A stretch of 64,000 nt of DNA from Corynebacterium hindlerae (lineage in GTDB: Bacteria; Actinomycetota; Actinomycetes; Mycobacteriales; Mycobacteriaceae), in contig NZ_CP059833.1 of assembly GCF_014117265.1 (NCBI RefSeq), forward strand, positions 2,573,069-2,637,068, given 5' to 3'. Positions 1 to 9,792 of the stretch are shown one piece after another. Made by a program: the position numbers and the translations under genes. The notes under the pieces are model-generated. The model was not told the origin of the DNA. It was given only the letters and a program-made list of their open reading frames with translations, and searched no databases. Numbering within the stretch: the first letter of the stretch is position 1; each line of letters starts with the position of its first letter.

Positions 1-63
1 GAAATGGTGTACACCGACGGCGCAGAGCGCATCTACCAGTTCATTCAGGAGGCCATCAAGTGA
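1..63 (+). CDS. etfB: Electron transfer flavoprotein beta subunit, C-terminal end (partial)
   Basis: The first 20 codons of the window are open and end with TGA at 61-63. The last residues read [10 protein letters not shown]. The reading frame enters from outside the window. The next gene starts inside the stop codon (GTGA overlap) and encodes the ETF alpha subunit. EtfB almost always precedes EtfA, so this is called the EtfB C-terminus from context. Too little is visible to prove the family by sequence. EtfAB accepts electrons from acyl-CoA and other dehydrogenases. Confidence 0.7.
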   Translation, partial: EMVYTDGAERIYQFIQEAIK

Positions 64-926
64 CGTACGTACTCGCAGCAGGGTCCCACACCCTGGAACT
101 GATCGCGGCTGCCCAGGTGCTGGGCGATGTCACCGTCGTGTCCTTTGACGAGGAACAGTACCCCGCCAACATTGTCCGCTGCTCCGCCGAGGGGCGCGTA
201 GTGATGCCGGCGGTGGATGCGCTGTCCATGCTCGCGGCCCAGAACCCGCAGCCGATTGTGCTGCTCGCGGACTCCGTGGGCAACGAGATCGCCGGTCGTC
301 TCGCTGCCCGTCTCGCCTCCGGCGTGCTCACCAACGTGGTGGGCATCAACGCGGACCGTACCGCGCAACTGTCCATCTTCGGCGACACCATCTCCGGCAC
401 CGCAGCGGTGGGTGGCACCAGCCCGATCTACACCATCCGCCCCGGCTCTGTCACCCCGGTACACCCCGGTTCCGGTGCGGTGACCACCATGGAACTCCCA
501 GCAGCTGGCGTTATGGATGCTCAAGTAACTGGCTTCACCCCGGCTGTTGAGGGGGAGCGCCCTGAACTGGCGACCGCTAAGGTCGTGGTGTCTGGTGGGC
601 GCGGCGTCGGCGAGAGTGGCTTCGCAGAGTACGTTGAGCCGCTTGCCGACGCCCTGGGCGGCGCCGTGGGTGCCACCCGCGACGCGGTCGACGACGGCCA
701 GTACCCAGCTCAGTACCAGGTGGGACAAACCGGTGTGACGGTGTCGCCAGATCTATACATCGCGCTCGGTATCTCGGGAGCCATCCAGCACACCTCGGGT
801 ATGCAGACCTCGAAGAAGATCATCGCTGTGAACAACGACGAGGACGCCCCGATCTTTAAGATCGCCGACCTCGGTGTCGTCGGCGACGTGGAAGACATCA
901 TCCCTGAGCTGCTGAAGAAGTTCTAG
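60..926 (+). CDS. etfA: Electron transfer flavoprotein alpha subunit
   Basis: The 288-residue protein carries the C-terminal FAD-binding domain of ETF alpha. Its signature starts near residue 232 ([13 protein letters not shown], then [15 protein letters not shown]). The N-terminal domain is compact, so the protein is slightly shorter than the usual 310–320 residues. EtfA binds the FAD that shuttles electrons from acyl-CoA and related dehydrogenases towards ETF-quinone oxidoreductase. The GTG start at 60 overlaps the upstream stop by 4 bp, and the stop overlaps the next start by 1 bp. Together these indicate translational coupling of etfB, etfA and the desulfurase gene. The etfBA–desulfurase order is the usual one in Corynebacterium and Mycobacterium. 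Confidence 0.93.
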   Translation: MTYVLAAGSHTLELIAAAQVLGDVTVVSFDEEQYPANIVRCSAEGRVVMPAVDALSMLAAQNPQPIVLLADSVGNEIAGRLAARLASGVLTNVVGINADRTAQLSIFGDTISGTAAVGGTSPIYTIRPGSVTPVHPGSGAVTTMELPAAGVMDAQVTGFTPAVEGERPELATAKVVVSGGRGVGESGFAEYVEPLADALGGAVGATRDAVDDGQYPAQYQVGQTGVTVSPDLYIALGISGAIQHTSGMQTSKKIIAVNNDEDAPIFKIADLGVVGDVEDIIPELLKKF

Positions 927-2023
927 TGTATTTCGATCACGCTGCTACCACACCGATCCGCCAGGTAGCGCGAGATGCCTGGCTAGCGGCCTCCGAGTTT
1001 CTCAACCCCGCCGGCCAGTACGCGGCGGGGAGGGCGGCGAACCGGGCGTTATCCGAGGCCCGGGAAGCGGTGGCCTCCCTGCTGGACTGCGAGCCGATCG
1101 AAGTCATTTTCACCGGTTCCGGTACTGAGGCCGACAACCTGGCCATTCAGGGCCTGTTTCGGCAGTCGGAGCTTAGCCGCGTGGTCTCCACCGAGATCGA
1201 ACACCCGGCGGTGCTGGAAACCGTGGCGGCCCTTGGCGCGGACGTTGCGATGCTGCCACTTACCGACGGACGGGTGTCCTCCTTCGAGCCATTGGCCGAG
1301 CCTGCGGCCCTGGCCACCTGCATGTGGGCGAACAACGAAACGGGCATCCTCCAGCCGGTCCATGAGCTGGTTGAGGCAGCGGGGCAGACCCCGGTACATG
1401 TGGACGCGGTGCAGGCAGTGGGGCACATCCCTGTGTCCTTTGCTTCGCTCGGCGCCACCACACTGGCTGCCTCTGCGCACAAGTTCGGCGGGCCGAGGGG
1501 CGTCGGGATCCTGCTGGCGCGCCGCTCCGGGCTGGCACCCACCCTGTACGGTGGCGGCCAGCAGCGAGGGATCCGCCCCGGCACCATCGACGTGGCGGGA
1601 GCCGTGGCAACGGCAGCGGCTTTGCGCGAGGCAGTGGCGGAGATCGACACAGAACAGGCACGGCTGTCCGAGCTGCGTGATCGGCTCCGCGCAGGCATCG
1701 AGCTTATCGACGGCGCAGTCATCCATTCAACGGGCGACCTCCTACCGGGACACCTGCACGTTTCTTTCCCAGGGGCCGAAGGCGACAGCCTGATCATGCT
1801 TTTAGACATGCTCGGAGTGGCGGCGTCCACGGGATCGGCGTGTGCGAGTGGCGTGAACCGCGCGAGCCACGTCCTGCTCGCCATGGGGGTGCCTGAGGAG
1901 GTGGCGCGGGGCGCCTTGCGGCTGACCCTCGGTCGGACAACCACGTCGGATGAAGTCGAGTTTTTACTAGCCCACTTGGGGGGAATAGCCCGTCAAGCCC
2001 GAGAAGCGGGAATGGCAATCTGA
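926..2023 (+). CDS. NifS/IscS-type cysteine desulfurase
   Basis: A 365-residue class V aminotransferase-fold enzyme. The N-terminus YFDHAATTP is the family signature, K186 (ASAHKFGGP) is the expected PLP lysine, and C306 in STGSACASG is the expected catalytic cysteine. It removes sulfur from cysteine as a persulfide for tRNA thiolation and Fe–S assembly. The GTG start at 926 overlaps the etfA stop by one base, so it is cotranslated with etfA. In related genomes mnmA, the tRNA 2-thiouridylase that uses this sulfur, follows closely. Here mnmA lies about 9 kb downstream, with transporters and other genes in between. Confidence 0.92.
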   Translation: MYFDHAATTPIRQVARDAWLAASEFLNPAGQYAAGRAANRALSEAREAVASLLDCEPIEVIFTGSGTEADNLAIQGLFRQSELSRVVSTEIEHPAVLETVAALGADVAMLPLTDGRVSSFEPLAEPAALATCMWANNETGILQPVHELVEAAGQTPVHVDAVQAVGHIPVSFASLGATTLAASAHKFGGPRGVGILLARRSGLAPTLYGGGQQRGIRPGTIDVAGAVATAAALREAVAEIDTEQARLSELRDRLRAGIELIDGAVIHSTGDLLPGHLHVSFPGAEGDSLIMLLDMLGVAASTGSACASGVNRASHVLLAMGVPEEVARGALRLTLGRTTTSDEVEFLLAHLGGIARQAREAGMAI

Positions 2024-2039
2024 TAATCTGAATCCGCTG

Positions 2040-2225
2040 CAATGTACGGGAATGCCGGTGAGAATCCGGCAGCGGTCCTCGTCACTGTATTGCTTCTTAG
2101 GACAGGTGGCTTTCACCTGTCGGCGCTGCGCGTGTTCACTTCCTGTTGGCATCACGGGTGGGAAGGACGTGCGCGAGGTTTTCAGCGTGGAAGCTAAGCC
2201 AGGAGACCGATTGCAGTGGCCTACT
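2040..2225 (+). promoter_or_regulatory. Cobalamin (adenosylcobalamin) riboswitch
   Basis: The stretch between the desulfurase and cbiM carries the hallmarks of a B12 riboswitch. GCCGGTGAGAATCCGGC near 2053 is the conserved hairpin, followed by a GGTCC…CACTG segment. The B12 box AAGCCAGGAGACC lies at about 2195-2207. It sits directly upstream of the cobalt transporter genes, so it should shut down cobalt uptake when cobalamin is plentiful. No clear intrinsic terminator lies before cbiM, which suggests control of translation or Rho action. Confidence 0.9.
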
Positions 2226-2274
2226 CATACAGGTTCGCGAGATGGACGGACCTAAAGTTGGAAAGAAGATTGTC

Positions 2275-2952
2275 ATGCATATTGCCGAGGGATTTCTCCC
2301 CGTCGAGCATTGCGTAGCCTGGGGTGCGGCTGCCACCCCCTTTGTTGTTTATGGTGCTTACGCAGTCAACAAACAGATCAAGGAACGTCCAGAAACCGGC
2401 ATGCTGTTGGGTGCTGCCGGTGCTTTTACCTTCGTGCTGAGCGCGTTGAAGATCCCGTCCGTGACCGGTTCTTCCTCCCACCCCACCGGCACTGGCCTCG
2501 GAGCGGTGTTGTTCAAACCACCGGTGATGGCGTTCATCGGTACCATTGTCCTGCTGTTCCAAGCAATTTTGCTGGCGCACGGTGGCCTCACCACCCTGGG
2601 GGCAAACGTGTTCTCCATGGCGATCGTGGGCCCGTGGGTAGCGTACGCGGTGTGGAAGCTCCTGGGATCCAAGTCCCCTGAGCTGGCCATGTTCTCCGCT
2701 GCATTCCTCGGCAACTTCGCCACCTACTGCGTTACCGCGCTGCAGTTGGCGGCAGCACACCATGCTGCTGGTTTCGCTAACGCCGCCGGAACCTTCCTGG
2801 CGCTGTACGCCCCAACTCAGGTGCCACTGTCCATCGTGGAAGGCATCGTGTCCGTGCTGATCTTCCGCAGCCTGCGTCAGATCGCGAAGAAGGAACTGAC
2901 CGTTCTGGGCATCCCTGTGGCTGCCCCGAAGCGAGAGATGGTGGCAGCCTAA
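2275..2952 (+). CDS. cbiM: Cobalt ECF transporter S component CbiM
   Basis: A 225-residue integral membrane protein and the substrate-binding (S) component of the energy-coupling factor cobalt transporter. The start at 2275 gives MHIAEGFLP. Family members need this N-terminal Met-His because the free amine and His2 bind Co2+. The longer open frame, including an ATG at 2242, would bury this motif. Several hydrophobic helices and the [15 protein letters not shown] segment (here [12 protein letters not shown]) are visible. It follows a cobalamin riboswitch and starts a tight cbiMNQO operon (1–13 bp gaps or overlaps). Confidence 0.93.
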   Translation: MHIAEGFLPVEHCVAWGAAATPFVVYGAYAVNKQIKERPETGMLLGAAGAFTFVLSALKIPSVTGSSSHPTGTGLGAVLFKPPVMAFIGTIVLLFQAILLAHGGLTTLGANVFSMAIVGPWVAYAVWKLLGSKSPELAMFSAAFLGNFATYCVTALQLAAAHHAAGFANAAGTFLALYAPTQVPLSIVEGIVSVLIFRSLRQIAKKELTVLGIPVAAPKREMVAA

Positions 2953-2953
2953 A

Positions 2954-3256
2954 ATGAAGAACCTAGTTTTGGTCATCGTGGCCGGCGTTCTGATCATGTT
3001 CCCGATGTTCTTCAATTTCGGTGACCCGGACGCTGAAGAACAATTCGTGGGCACCGACGCGGGTGCGGAAACCTTGGTGGAAGAGGCTAACCCTGATTAT
3101 GAACCATGGTTCGAATCTGTTGCTGGTGAACTGCCAGGAGAAGTGGAGTCCGGCCGGTTCGCGCTGCAAGCTGGTCTTGGTGCTGGCCTGCTCGGTTATG
3201 TCCTCGGTGTGTTCCGTGGCCGTACCCAGCGTGCTGAGGAATCTGCTGCTGTCTAA
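2954..3256 (+). CDS. cbiN: Cobalt transport protein CbiN
   Basis: A 100-residue protein with two membrane helices (about residues 3–21 and 71–90) flanking a short extracytoplasmic loop rich in acidic residues, the standard CbiN layout. CbiN associates with CbiM and is needed for Co2+ uptake, apparently by helping metal load into the CbiM site. The gene starts one base after the cbiM stop, and its own stop touches the cbiQ start. This is consistent with one transcript under the upstream B12 riboswitch. Confidence 0.9.
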   Translation: MKNLVLVIVAGVLIMFPMFFNFGDPDAEEQFVGTDAGAETLVEEANPDYEPWFESVAGELPGEVESGRFALQAGLGAGLLGYVLGVFRGRTQRAEESAAV

Positions 3257-3964
3257 ATGAATGCCCTGGAACTAGCCGCTGCTAGGAGCCGCTGGGCGCA
3301 CGTGAATGTGGGCGAAAAAAGCCTGCTCATCGTACTGCTGTTTATTGCGATCTCGGTTTCCGGTATCAAACTCGCAGTGATCGCCGCTATCACCTTGGTG
3401 ATGGCGGTCGCTGCTGGGATCAACTGGAAACTGTACCTGGGTCTGGTCGGGGCCCCGGCGACGTTCATCGCGCTGGGCCTCGGCCCGCTCATTTTCTCCA
3501 TTACCTCCGGCGGGTTGATCATGGTCCCAGGAGGGGTGGCGCACGCCGGTGAGGTGTTGGCTAGGTCCGTGGTGGGCATGGGAATCACCATGTTGTTTGC
3601 GCTGACCACCCCGATGTCCGAGATCCTCATGTTCGCGCGTCGTCGGCACCTTCCGGAGTCGCTCGTGCACGTCACGGGCCTGATATACCGCCTGGTGGGT
3701 GCCCTGGTGGTGACGGCGAAGACGATGTGGGAGGCCCAGGCCGCCCGGCTCGGGCATAGCAGTACCCGCCGGTGGGTGGGTTCGGTTGCGGGCCAAGCAG
3801 CGTCGCTATTTGTGCTGTCCTTTGCCAGGGCTCGGGCGCTGCAAGAAGGATTGGAACTGCGGGCGGATCCCACCGCGATGAAAGTGCGTACTGTGGCGCG
3901 CCCCGTGAACTGGCTCCGTGCCTGCGGCGCCGTGATTGTGATGAGTTTATTATGTCTGTTCTAG
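3257..3964 (+). CDS. cbiQ: Cobalt ECF transporter T component CbiQ
   Basis: A 235-residue EcfT-family transmembrane coupling protein with several hydrophobic helices in its N-terminal half. The cytoplasmic region (around residues 115–210) has the Arg-rich helices (RRRHLPESLVHV and ARARALQEGLELR) that dock onto the ATPase. It couples ATP hydrolysis by CbiO to movement of CbiM. The start follows the cbiN stop with no gap, and the last 13 bp overlap the cbiO start. Confidence 0.9.
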   Translation: MNALELAAARSRWAHVNVGEKSLLIVLLFIAISVSGIKLAVIAAITLVMAVAAGINWKLYLGLVGAPATFIALGLGPLIFSITSGGLIMVPGGVAHAGEVLARSVVGMGITMLFALTTPMSEILMFARRRHLPESLVHVTGLIYRLVGALVVTAKTMWEAQAARLGHSSTRRWVGSVAGQAASLFVLSFARARALQEGLELRADPTAMKVRTVARPVNWLRACGAVIVMSLLCLF

Positions 3965-4728
3965 AGACCCGTGACCTGACTTTTTCCCACGATCAGCCTG
4001 TGCTGAACGGGGTCGACCTAGCCGTGGCAGCGGGGGAACGCCTCGCGATCCTCGGTGCGAATGGCTCCGGGAAGTCCACGCTGCTCAAGCTGTTAGCGGG
4101 GGCGTGGCAGCCTCAATCTGGCACGGTTTTGCTCGATGACACGCCGATGGAGTACACCAGGCGCGGCCGGGACCATGTGCGCCGCAATGTGCAGCTTGTG
4201 CTGCAGGAACCCGATGAACAAATCTTCGCCACCACGGTTGCGGAGGACGTGTCTTTCGGCCCCGTGAACATGGGATTGGAGGAGTCGGACGTCGATAAGC
4301 GCGTGCGTGAGGCGCTGGCCACCTGCGAAATCACTGGCCTTGCTGACCGCGTCCCCCACCAGCTTTCCTACGGCCAACGCAAACTCGTGGCGCTGGCCGG
4401 TGCGCTGGCGATGCAGCCACGCGTCCTCCTTCTCGACGAGCCGACCGCCGGCCTCGACCCCGTCGCCTCCGACCGCCTGCTAGCCACGCTGCTGCAGCTT
4501 AACGACGCCGGAACAACCATCGTCATCTCCACGCACGAAATCGACTTCGCCTACGCTTTCGCAGCGTCGGTGGGAGTCCTCGTTGACGGGACGATCCGCT
4601 CTGGTGACCGAACCCTCCTTACCGACCCATCGCTGCTGGCCGCGGCGCGTCTGCGCCCACCGTGGGCGCCACTGGTATCAGAAAAAATCGGAAAAGCCGT
4701 CGAACGGGTGGAAGATCTATTAGGGTAG
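3952..4728 (+). CDS. cbiO: Cobalt ECF transporter ATPase CbiO
   Basis: A 258-residue ABC ATPase. Walker A is GANGSGKST (residues 35–43), the Q-loop is VLQEPDEQ (about 83–90), the signature is LSYGQ (138–142), and Walker B is LLLDEPT (159–165), followed by the STHEIDFA H-loop. The start at 3952 lies inside the end of cbiQ. The frame stays open further upstream, but that part is a shadow of cbiQ. CbiO supplies the energy for Co2+ uptake. The thiC TPP riboswitch begins almost at once after the stop, so the two metabolite-controlled units lie back to back. Confidence 0.92.
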   Translation: MSVLETRDLTFSHDQPVLNGVDLAVAAGERLAILGANGSGKSTLLKLLAGAWQPQSGTVLLDDTPMEYTRRGRDHVRRNVQLVLQEPDEQIFATTVAEDVSFGPVNMGLEESDVDKRVREALATCEITGLADRVPHQLSYGQRKLVALAGALAMQPRVLLLDEPTAGLDPVASDRLLATLLQLNDAGTTIVISTHEIDFAYAFAASVGVLVDGTIRSGDRTLLTDPSLLAAARLRPPWAPLVSEKIGKAVERVEDLLG

Positions 4729-4741
4729 AGGGGCACATTCG

Positions 4742-4838
4742 TCACACGGGAGCGGAGCCGATTCTTCGCTGAGAGGACGCAACAAAACACGGAGCGTCGA
4801 CCGTTTAACCTGTCCGGATAATGCCGGCGTAGGGAGGT
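4742..4838 (+). promoter_or_regulatory. TPP (THI-box) riboswitch
   Basis: The conserved thi-box elements occur in order: ACGGGAGCGGAG near 4745, the CTGAGAGGAC core at about 4769-4778, and ACCTGTCCGGATAATGCCGG at about 4808-4827. The AGGGAGG sequence directly before the thiC start serves as both the end of the aptamer and the ribosome binding site. This points to translational control: TPP binding would hide the ribosome binding site. Confidence 0.93.
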
Positions 4839-4842
4839 TTAA

Positions 4843-6489
<1,647 letters not shown>

Positions 6490-6501
6490 CAGATATCGGG
6501 T

Positions 6502-6528
6502 GGGCTGAGCTGTTTTTGGCTCTAGCCC
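6502..6528 (+). terminator. Possible hairpin terminator after thiC
   Basis: GGGCTGAGC and GCTCTAGCCC can pair around an eight-base T-rich loop, with one bulged base. No T-run follows, so this is only a weak terminator candidate. It is placed 13 bases after the thiC stop. Confidence 0.35.
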
Positions 6529-6646
6529 GACCGGAACTAACTAACTGTGTTTTTTCCTACAAAACTCTTACGTTTATTTACAGTAATGAGCAGCCAATTT
6601 TATTATTTGAGGGTCATCGTTTCTCTCAACTAGGAAAGGCTCTCTC

Positions 6647-6814
6647 GTGGAGTTTGTTTTCTACAGTTTGTGTGCAATTGCACTCGTTCTGGTGTTATTC
6701 AAGCCAGAAAAAGAAAAGCTGGCATTCAGCTTGTTGGTCGGATCATTTGCATTTTCTGTGCTGATGTTCTTCATGGCTTCTGCTACGTCAATTGTTCCGG
6801 CGGTGAACCTGTAA
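6647..6814 (+). CDS. Small two-helix membrane protein (55 aa), unknown function
   Basis: A short open frame reads GTG GAG TTT GTT … CTG TAA and has AGGAAAGG eight bases upstream as a ribosome binding site. The 55-residue product has two hydrophobic helices, about residues 3–18 (FVFYSLCAIALVLVLF) and 26–50. They are joined by the charged turn KPEKEKL. The stop directly abuts the ATG of the next gene (TAAATG), so the two are almost certainly cotranslated. I do not recognise the family. Its coupling to the DsbB-like gene suggests a small partner of that membrane protein, but this is inference. One cysteine (C9) lies inside the first helix. Confidence 0.7.
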   Translation: MEFVFYSLCAIALVLVLFKPEKEKLAFSLLVGSFAFSVLMFFMASATSIVPAVNL

Positions 6815-8305
6815 ATGTTCGATGCAAAGGTTTTCCGTTTTATTCTGGCCGCAGCGGTCTTTATTATCATGGCGTTTCCGGTGGGCGTCGCAAACATCTA
6901 CCTAGGCTTTATTAATGGTGAATCCCCGTGCATCCTCTGTGGTAACGAGCGCTTTGGTATGGTCCTCATCGGGGCCTTGGGGGTATTTATCCTGCGCTAC
7001 GGGGCACGTATGCGCTACATGGTAACTCTCCTGTTGGTGGCCTTCTATTATCTGTACACCACGGTGCGCCACTGGGGTGGACGTGCTAATGCTGACCTTG
7101 GTCAAGGGTTTGGTGACGCCGTGTTGGGTGTTCACACCTACACCTGGGGCATCCTGGTGTACTGGGTTGTGATTGGTGTTCTCGCGGTTGGTTTCATCTT
7201 TATCGGAAAAGATAAGGTGCTGGCGCAGGAATTTATTTCCACTGAGGTGAACGTAAAGAAATTCTCTCCCGCCACTAAATTTGTGACCATCGTCGCCATT
7301 CTTATTACGTGCACTAACTGTCTTCAATTTCTCATTGGTAATGGTATTCCTCCCTATGCGGGGGCAGGGGATCCGGCGCGGTTCACTTTTAATATTGCAC
7401 AAACCGCGAAATACTGGGATAAGGAGCATCAGTATGAATCTCTTGGTGACATTCGGCTACACAAATTTAATGCACCCGACCCGCATAAAGGTATTGAGTT
7501 TGATACCAGCCCACTAGTAGGAAAAGAAACCTTGGAGCTGGCCGGTACTCAGGAGATCGGTTTCCCCGTCGCAGGCTTCCGTGGAAAAGGTCGTGCTGCT
7601 GGTATCGCCTATGATTCCGACAATGACAAGTTTGGTCTGGTCTCCTCCGATGGTGGCTTTTACTACACTGACGAGAATTTTAAAGAGTACTCCTCGTTTG
7701 CCCGGGTGGACGTTCCTAATGGCTCCGATATTCACAACACCGTAGATGCGGCCTACTTTAAACCAGGCGGTTTGGTTGCGATTGCGCAGAACAAAACGAT
7801 CTACGGTGCTGTGATTCAAGATGAAGTGGATGAGAAGATTGCCTGGAAGGATTTCACTGATACTTCAGGCGACATCATGCCGATCTTCGACTCGAAGGGG
7901 CGTCCGGAGCTGCGGACTATTCGGGCTCGGATGGCCTACACGTTGTCAGTCGCTTCGGAAAGCACGGCAGACACATTTGTCACTCTCAGTGTTCCGCATG
8001 AGCGCTCTAAGCAGGTGGTTATATCGGAGTTTTCTAAAGCGGACAACAAGCTGATCCGGGAAGGGGTGTTGGACGCCGAAGGGGTGTATCCGGTGGGTGC
8101 AGACCTGCACGACGGACTCCTGTATGTCCTGTCTAAGGAACACAACAGTCTCTTAACCATTGATATTGCGGACTTTAGTGTGAAAGAGATTCGAAACCTG
8201 CCTGAGCTTGGCGATGTTCGCGACGTGGCGGTATCCGGAAAGAGCGCCTTTGTGCTTGCACACGATGGTGACCGTGATTTAGTTCATGAGCTAAAGATTT
8301 CCTAG
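6815..8305 (+). CDS. DsbB-like membrane protein fused to a large extracytoplasmic domain
   Basis: The 496-residue protein has about five membrane helices in residues 7–175. A CxxC pair (C39–C42, PCILCGNERFGM) follows helix 1, as in DsbB/VKOR-type quinone-linked disulfide formation proteins (compare PCxLCxxQR). A second CxxC (C166, C169 in TCTNC) sits in the last helix, not in the periplasmic loop where DsbB keeps its second pair. Residues about 190–496 contain no cysteine. They look like a soluble beta-rich, possibly propeller, domain exported by the odd number of helices. The 55-residue membrane protein gene directly precedes it. Likely role: disulfide formation in the corynebacterial cell envelope. 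The function of the C-terminal domain is unknown. Confidence 0.7.
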   Translation: MFDAKVFRFILAAAVFIIMAFPVGVANIYLGFINGESPCILCGNERFGMVLIGALGVFILRYGARMRYMVTLLLVAFYYLYTTVRHWGGRANADLGQGFGDAVLGVHTYTWGILVYWVVIGVLAVGFIFIGKDKVLAQEFISTEVNVKKFSPATKFVTIVAILITCTNCLQFLIGNGIPPYAGAGDPARFTFNIAQTAKYWDKEHQYESLGDIRLHKFNAPDPHKGIEFDTSPLVGKETLELAGTQEIGFPVAGFRGKGRAAGIAYDSDNDKFGLVSSDGGFYYTDENFKEYSSFARVDVPNGSDIHNTVDAAYFKPGGLVAIAQNKTIYGAVIQDEVDEKIAWKDFTDTSGDIMPIFDSKGRPELRTIRARMAYTLSVASESTADTFVTLSVPHERSKQVVISEFSKADNKLIREGVLDAEGVYPVGADLHDGLLYVLSKEHNSLLTIDIADFSVKEIRNLPELGDVRDVAVSGKSAFVLAHDGDRDLVHELKIS

Positions 8306-8319
8306 AAAATCTGCACGTT

Positions 8320-8352
8320 AACGCGCCCCGGCTCACTAGGGTGGGGTGCGTT
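8320..8352 (-). terminator. Hairpin between convergent genes
   Basis: AACGCGCCCC (8320-8329) pairs with GGGGTGCGTT (8343-8352), a ten-base stem with one wobble. It lies between the convergent DsbB-like and HNH genes and overlaps the HNH stop codon. On the minus strand a short T-rich stretch follows (GATTTTCT), so it may end the HNH transcript. Confidence 0.45.
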
Positions 8353-9523
8353 AGTTGTCTTCGGTCAGCCTGCGGCCGTTGGATCTTCGGGCTTGCGGGC
8401 TGTTGTTTCTGTGGTGTTTTCCGGCGCTATCGACCAACACGGGGTATCTACTGAGCACCATTGCGATGTGTGCTTCGATGGCGCTGTCGTCGTTCCAGCC
8501 GTGGTGTTTCGGGCAGAGTGGGGCGAGGTTGTCGATACTGGTTGGTCCGCCTCGCGCCCACGGTACGACGTGGTGGGATTCGCAGCGGCTGATCGATTCG
8601 TTGCAGCCTGGGTAAGCGCAGCATCCATCTCGGGAGAACATTGCCAGACGCTGGTAGAAGGTGGCTGATCGGCCGGCTGTTACTAGCTTTTTCACTGCGC
8701 CGTGGTGATCGTGGACCACGATGTAGTCAACGATGCGGTGGCCGTCGAGCAGTTTGAGGTCGAAGAGGGTGAGGTCGATGCCGACGTGGCTGCCGAACTT
8801 CGCTTCCCAGTTGAATTCGTGTTCTTCGGTGACGCCGATGACGAGGGAGCAGTGCCCGACCTGGTCGATGCGGGTGGCGGAAGCCCAGCGCAACACTTGG
8901 AAGAAATTGTCTGCGTGTCGTTGGGCTACGGTTCGGTTGTCGTCTTTGCGTCGGTCCTCGGTGGCCTGTTCCGCGCGCCAGGCGTCATCCATGAGTGATT
9001 TCAGGAGTGCGGCGTGGGCCGCTGGTGCGTAGCCGTGGAAGCTGCAGCCACCGTGCTCGTCTTGTTCGCGTAGCTGGAAACGGCGCTGGTTGTAGGCTTC
9101 GTGTGGATCCTTGGCCAGGCGCCGGTTTTCTTCGCGGACAAGTTTCTTGGCGTAGGCGTGTGTTGCCTTGGGGGAGGACTCGGCGGCGGAGGCTGCGGCG
9201 AGGTTGTAAATCTCGGTGCGCCGTTTGGATGCTGAGCTTAGTTTCTCTAGAGCCGACAAAATGAGGTCTTGGTGCTCAACTGGGACACCTTCCCCCCAGG
9301 GATTCAGGGAGCGTCGGTGAATGCGGCGGGCTTCGCTAGCCGACACCCCAGCACGTTCCAATTTGTTGCGCTCATACCCCGAAGCCATGTCTGTTTCGAG
9401 CCGGGCAATCAGCTCCTTGATCTCCAGCAATGCGGGGAAATGTTCGAAAGGCTCACCGAAGTCAATGGAGTGTTGAAGTAACTCCTTGACCTGGGTAAGT
9501 GTTGAAGATTCCCCGAATTTCAT
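8351..9523 (-). CDS. DUF222/HNH endonuclease domain protein (13E12-repeat type)
   Basis: The 390-residue protein has an N-terminal helical DUF222-type region and a C-terminal HNH nuclease domain near residues 298–345. The zinc-bound beta-beta-alpha core is complete: CxxxxC in CCAYPGC, then ESHHVVPWARGG, DNLAPLCPKHH and the final asparagine in WND. Actinobacterial genomes carry many copies of such proteins (the 13E12 repeat family). Their function is unclear and they are often linked to mobile DNA. The ATG at 9523 is chosen because it begins the conserved frame. It stands alone and converges with the DsbB-like gene. Confidence 0.85.
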   Translation of the reverse strand: MKFGESSTLTQVKELLQHSIDFGEPFEHFPALLEIKELIARLETDMASGYERNKLERAGVSASEARRIHRRSLNPWGEGVPVEHQDLILSALEKLSSASKRRTEIYNLAAASAAESSPKATHAYAKKLVREENRRLAKDPHEAYNQRRFQLREQDEHGGCSFHGYAPAAHAALLKSLMDDAWRAEQATEDRRKDDNRTVAQRHADNFFQVLRWASATRIDQVGHCSLVIGVTEEHEFNWEAKFGSHVGIDLTLFDLKLLDGHRIVDYIVVHDHHGAVKKLVTAGRSATFYQRLAMFSRDGCCAYPGCNESISRCESHHVVPWARGGPTSIDNLAPLCPKHHGWNDDSAIEAHIAMVLSRYPVLVDSAGKHHRNNSPQARRSNGRRLTEDN

Positions 9524-9561
9524 ACCCCCATTCTATCCCAGCAAGGATTAGAACACAAGAG

Positions 9562-9792
9562 CTAATCGAAACTTTTTGTGCGGGGCCAGAGCGAGAGGGA
9601 GACTAGTAGGCCGGCAAGTGTGGCGATGGTCCACCATAGAAAAAATGGGCTCGTAGCAACCCAATCCACGCTGGTCATGCAAACGAACCCAGCGATCAAT
9701 GCAACGACCGCCGCATTCAACAAAGAGCGTCGCTTCCAGAAGTACAGTTCAAGGACGAGCCAGCTGACTATAAAGACAGGAACTAAGACCAC
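9562..9792 (-). CDS. Small three-helix membrane protein (76 aa) coupled to serine hydrolase
   Basis: The frame is open upstream to 9918, but the best start is the GTG at 9792-9790. AGAAAGGA lies seven bases upstream, inside the end of the hydrolase gene, and the GTG sits in the last codons of that gene. The resulting 76-residue protein has about three hydrophobic stretches (VLVPVFIVSWLVLELYF, LLNAAVVALIAGFVCM, FFLWWTIATLAGLLVSL) and a basic end. Many PBP4*-type hydrolases carry such helices as a C-terminal extension of the enzyme. Here they may be encoded as a separate, translationally coupled subunit, which is inference. No known family is recognised. Confidence 0.6.
   Translation of the reverse strand: MVLVPVFIVSWLVLELYFWKRRSLLNAAVVALIAGFVCMTSVDWVATSPFFLWWTIATLAGLLVSLSLWPRTKSFD

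Noticed and set aside
2146..2274. Upstream extension of the cbiM frame
   Set aside because: It overlaps the B12 box of the riboswitch and would bury the N-terminal Met-His needed by CbiM.
8351..9523. Homing endonuclease or restriction enzyme
   Set aside because: The HNH core is coupled to a DUF222 region, the usual 13E12-type protein, and no methyltransferase or intron lies nearby.
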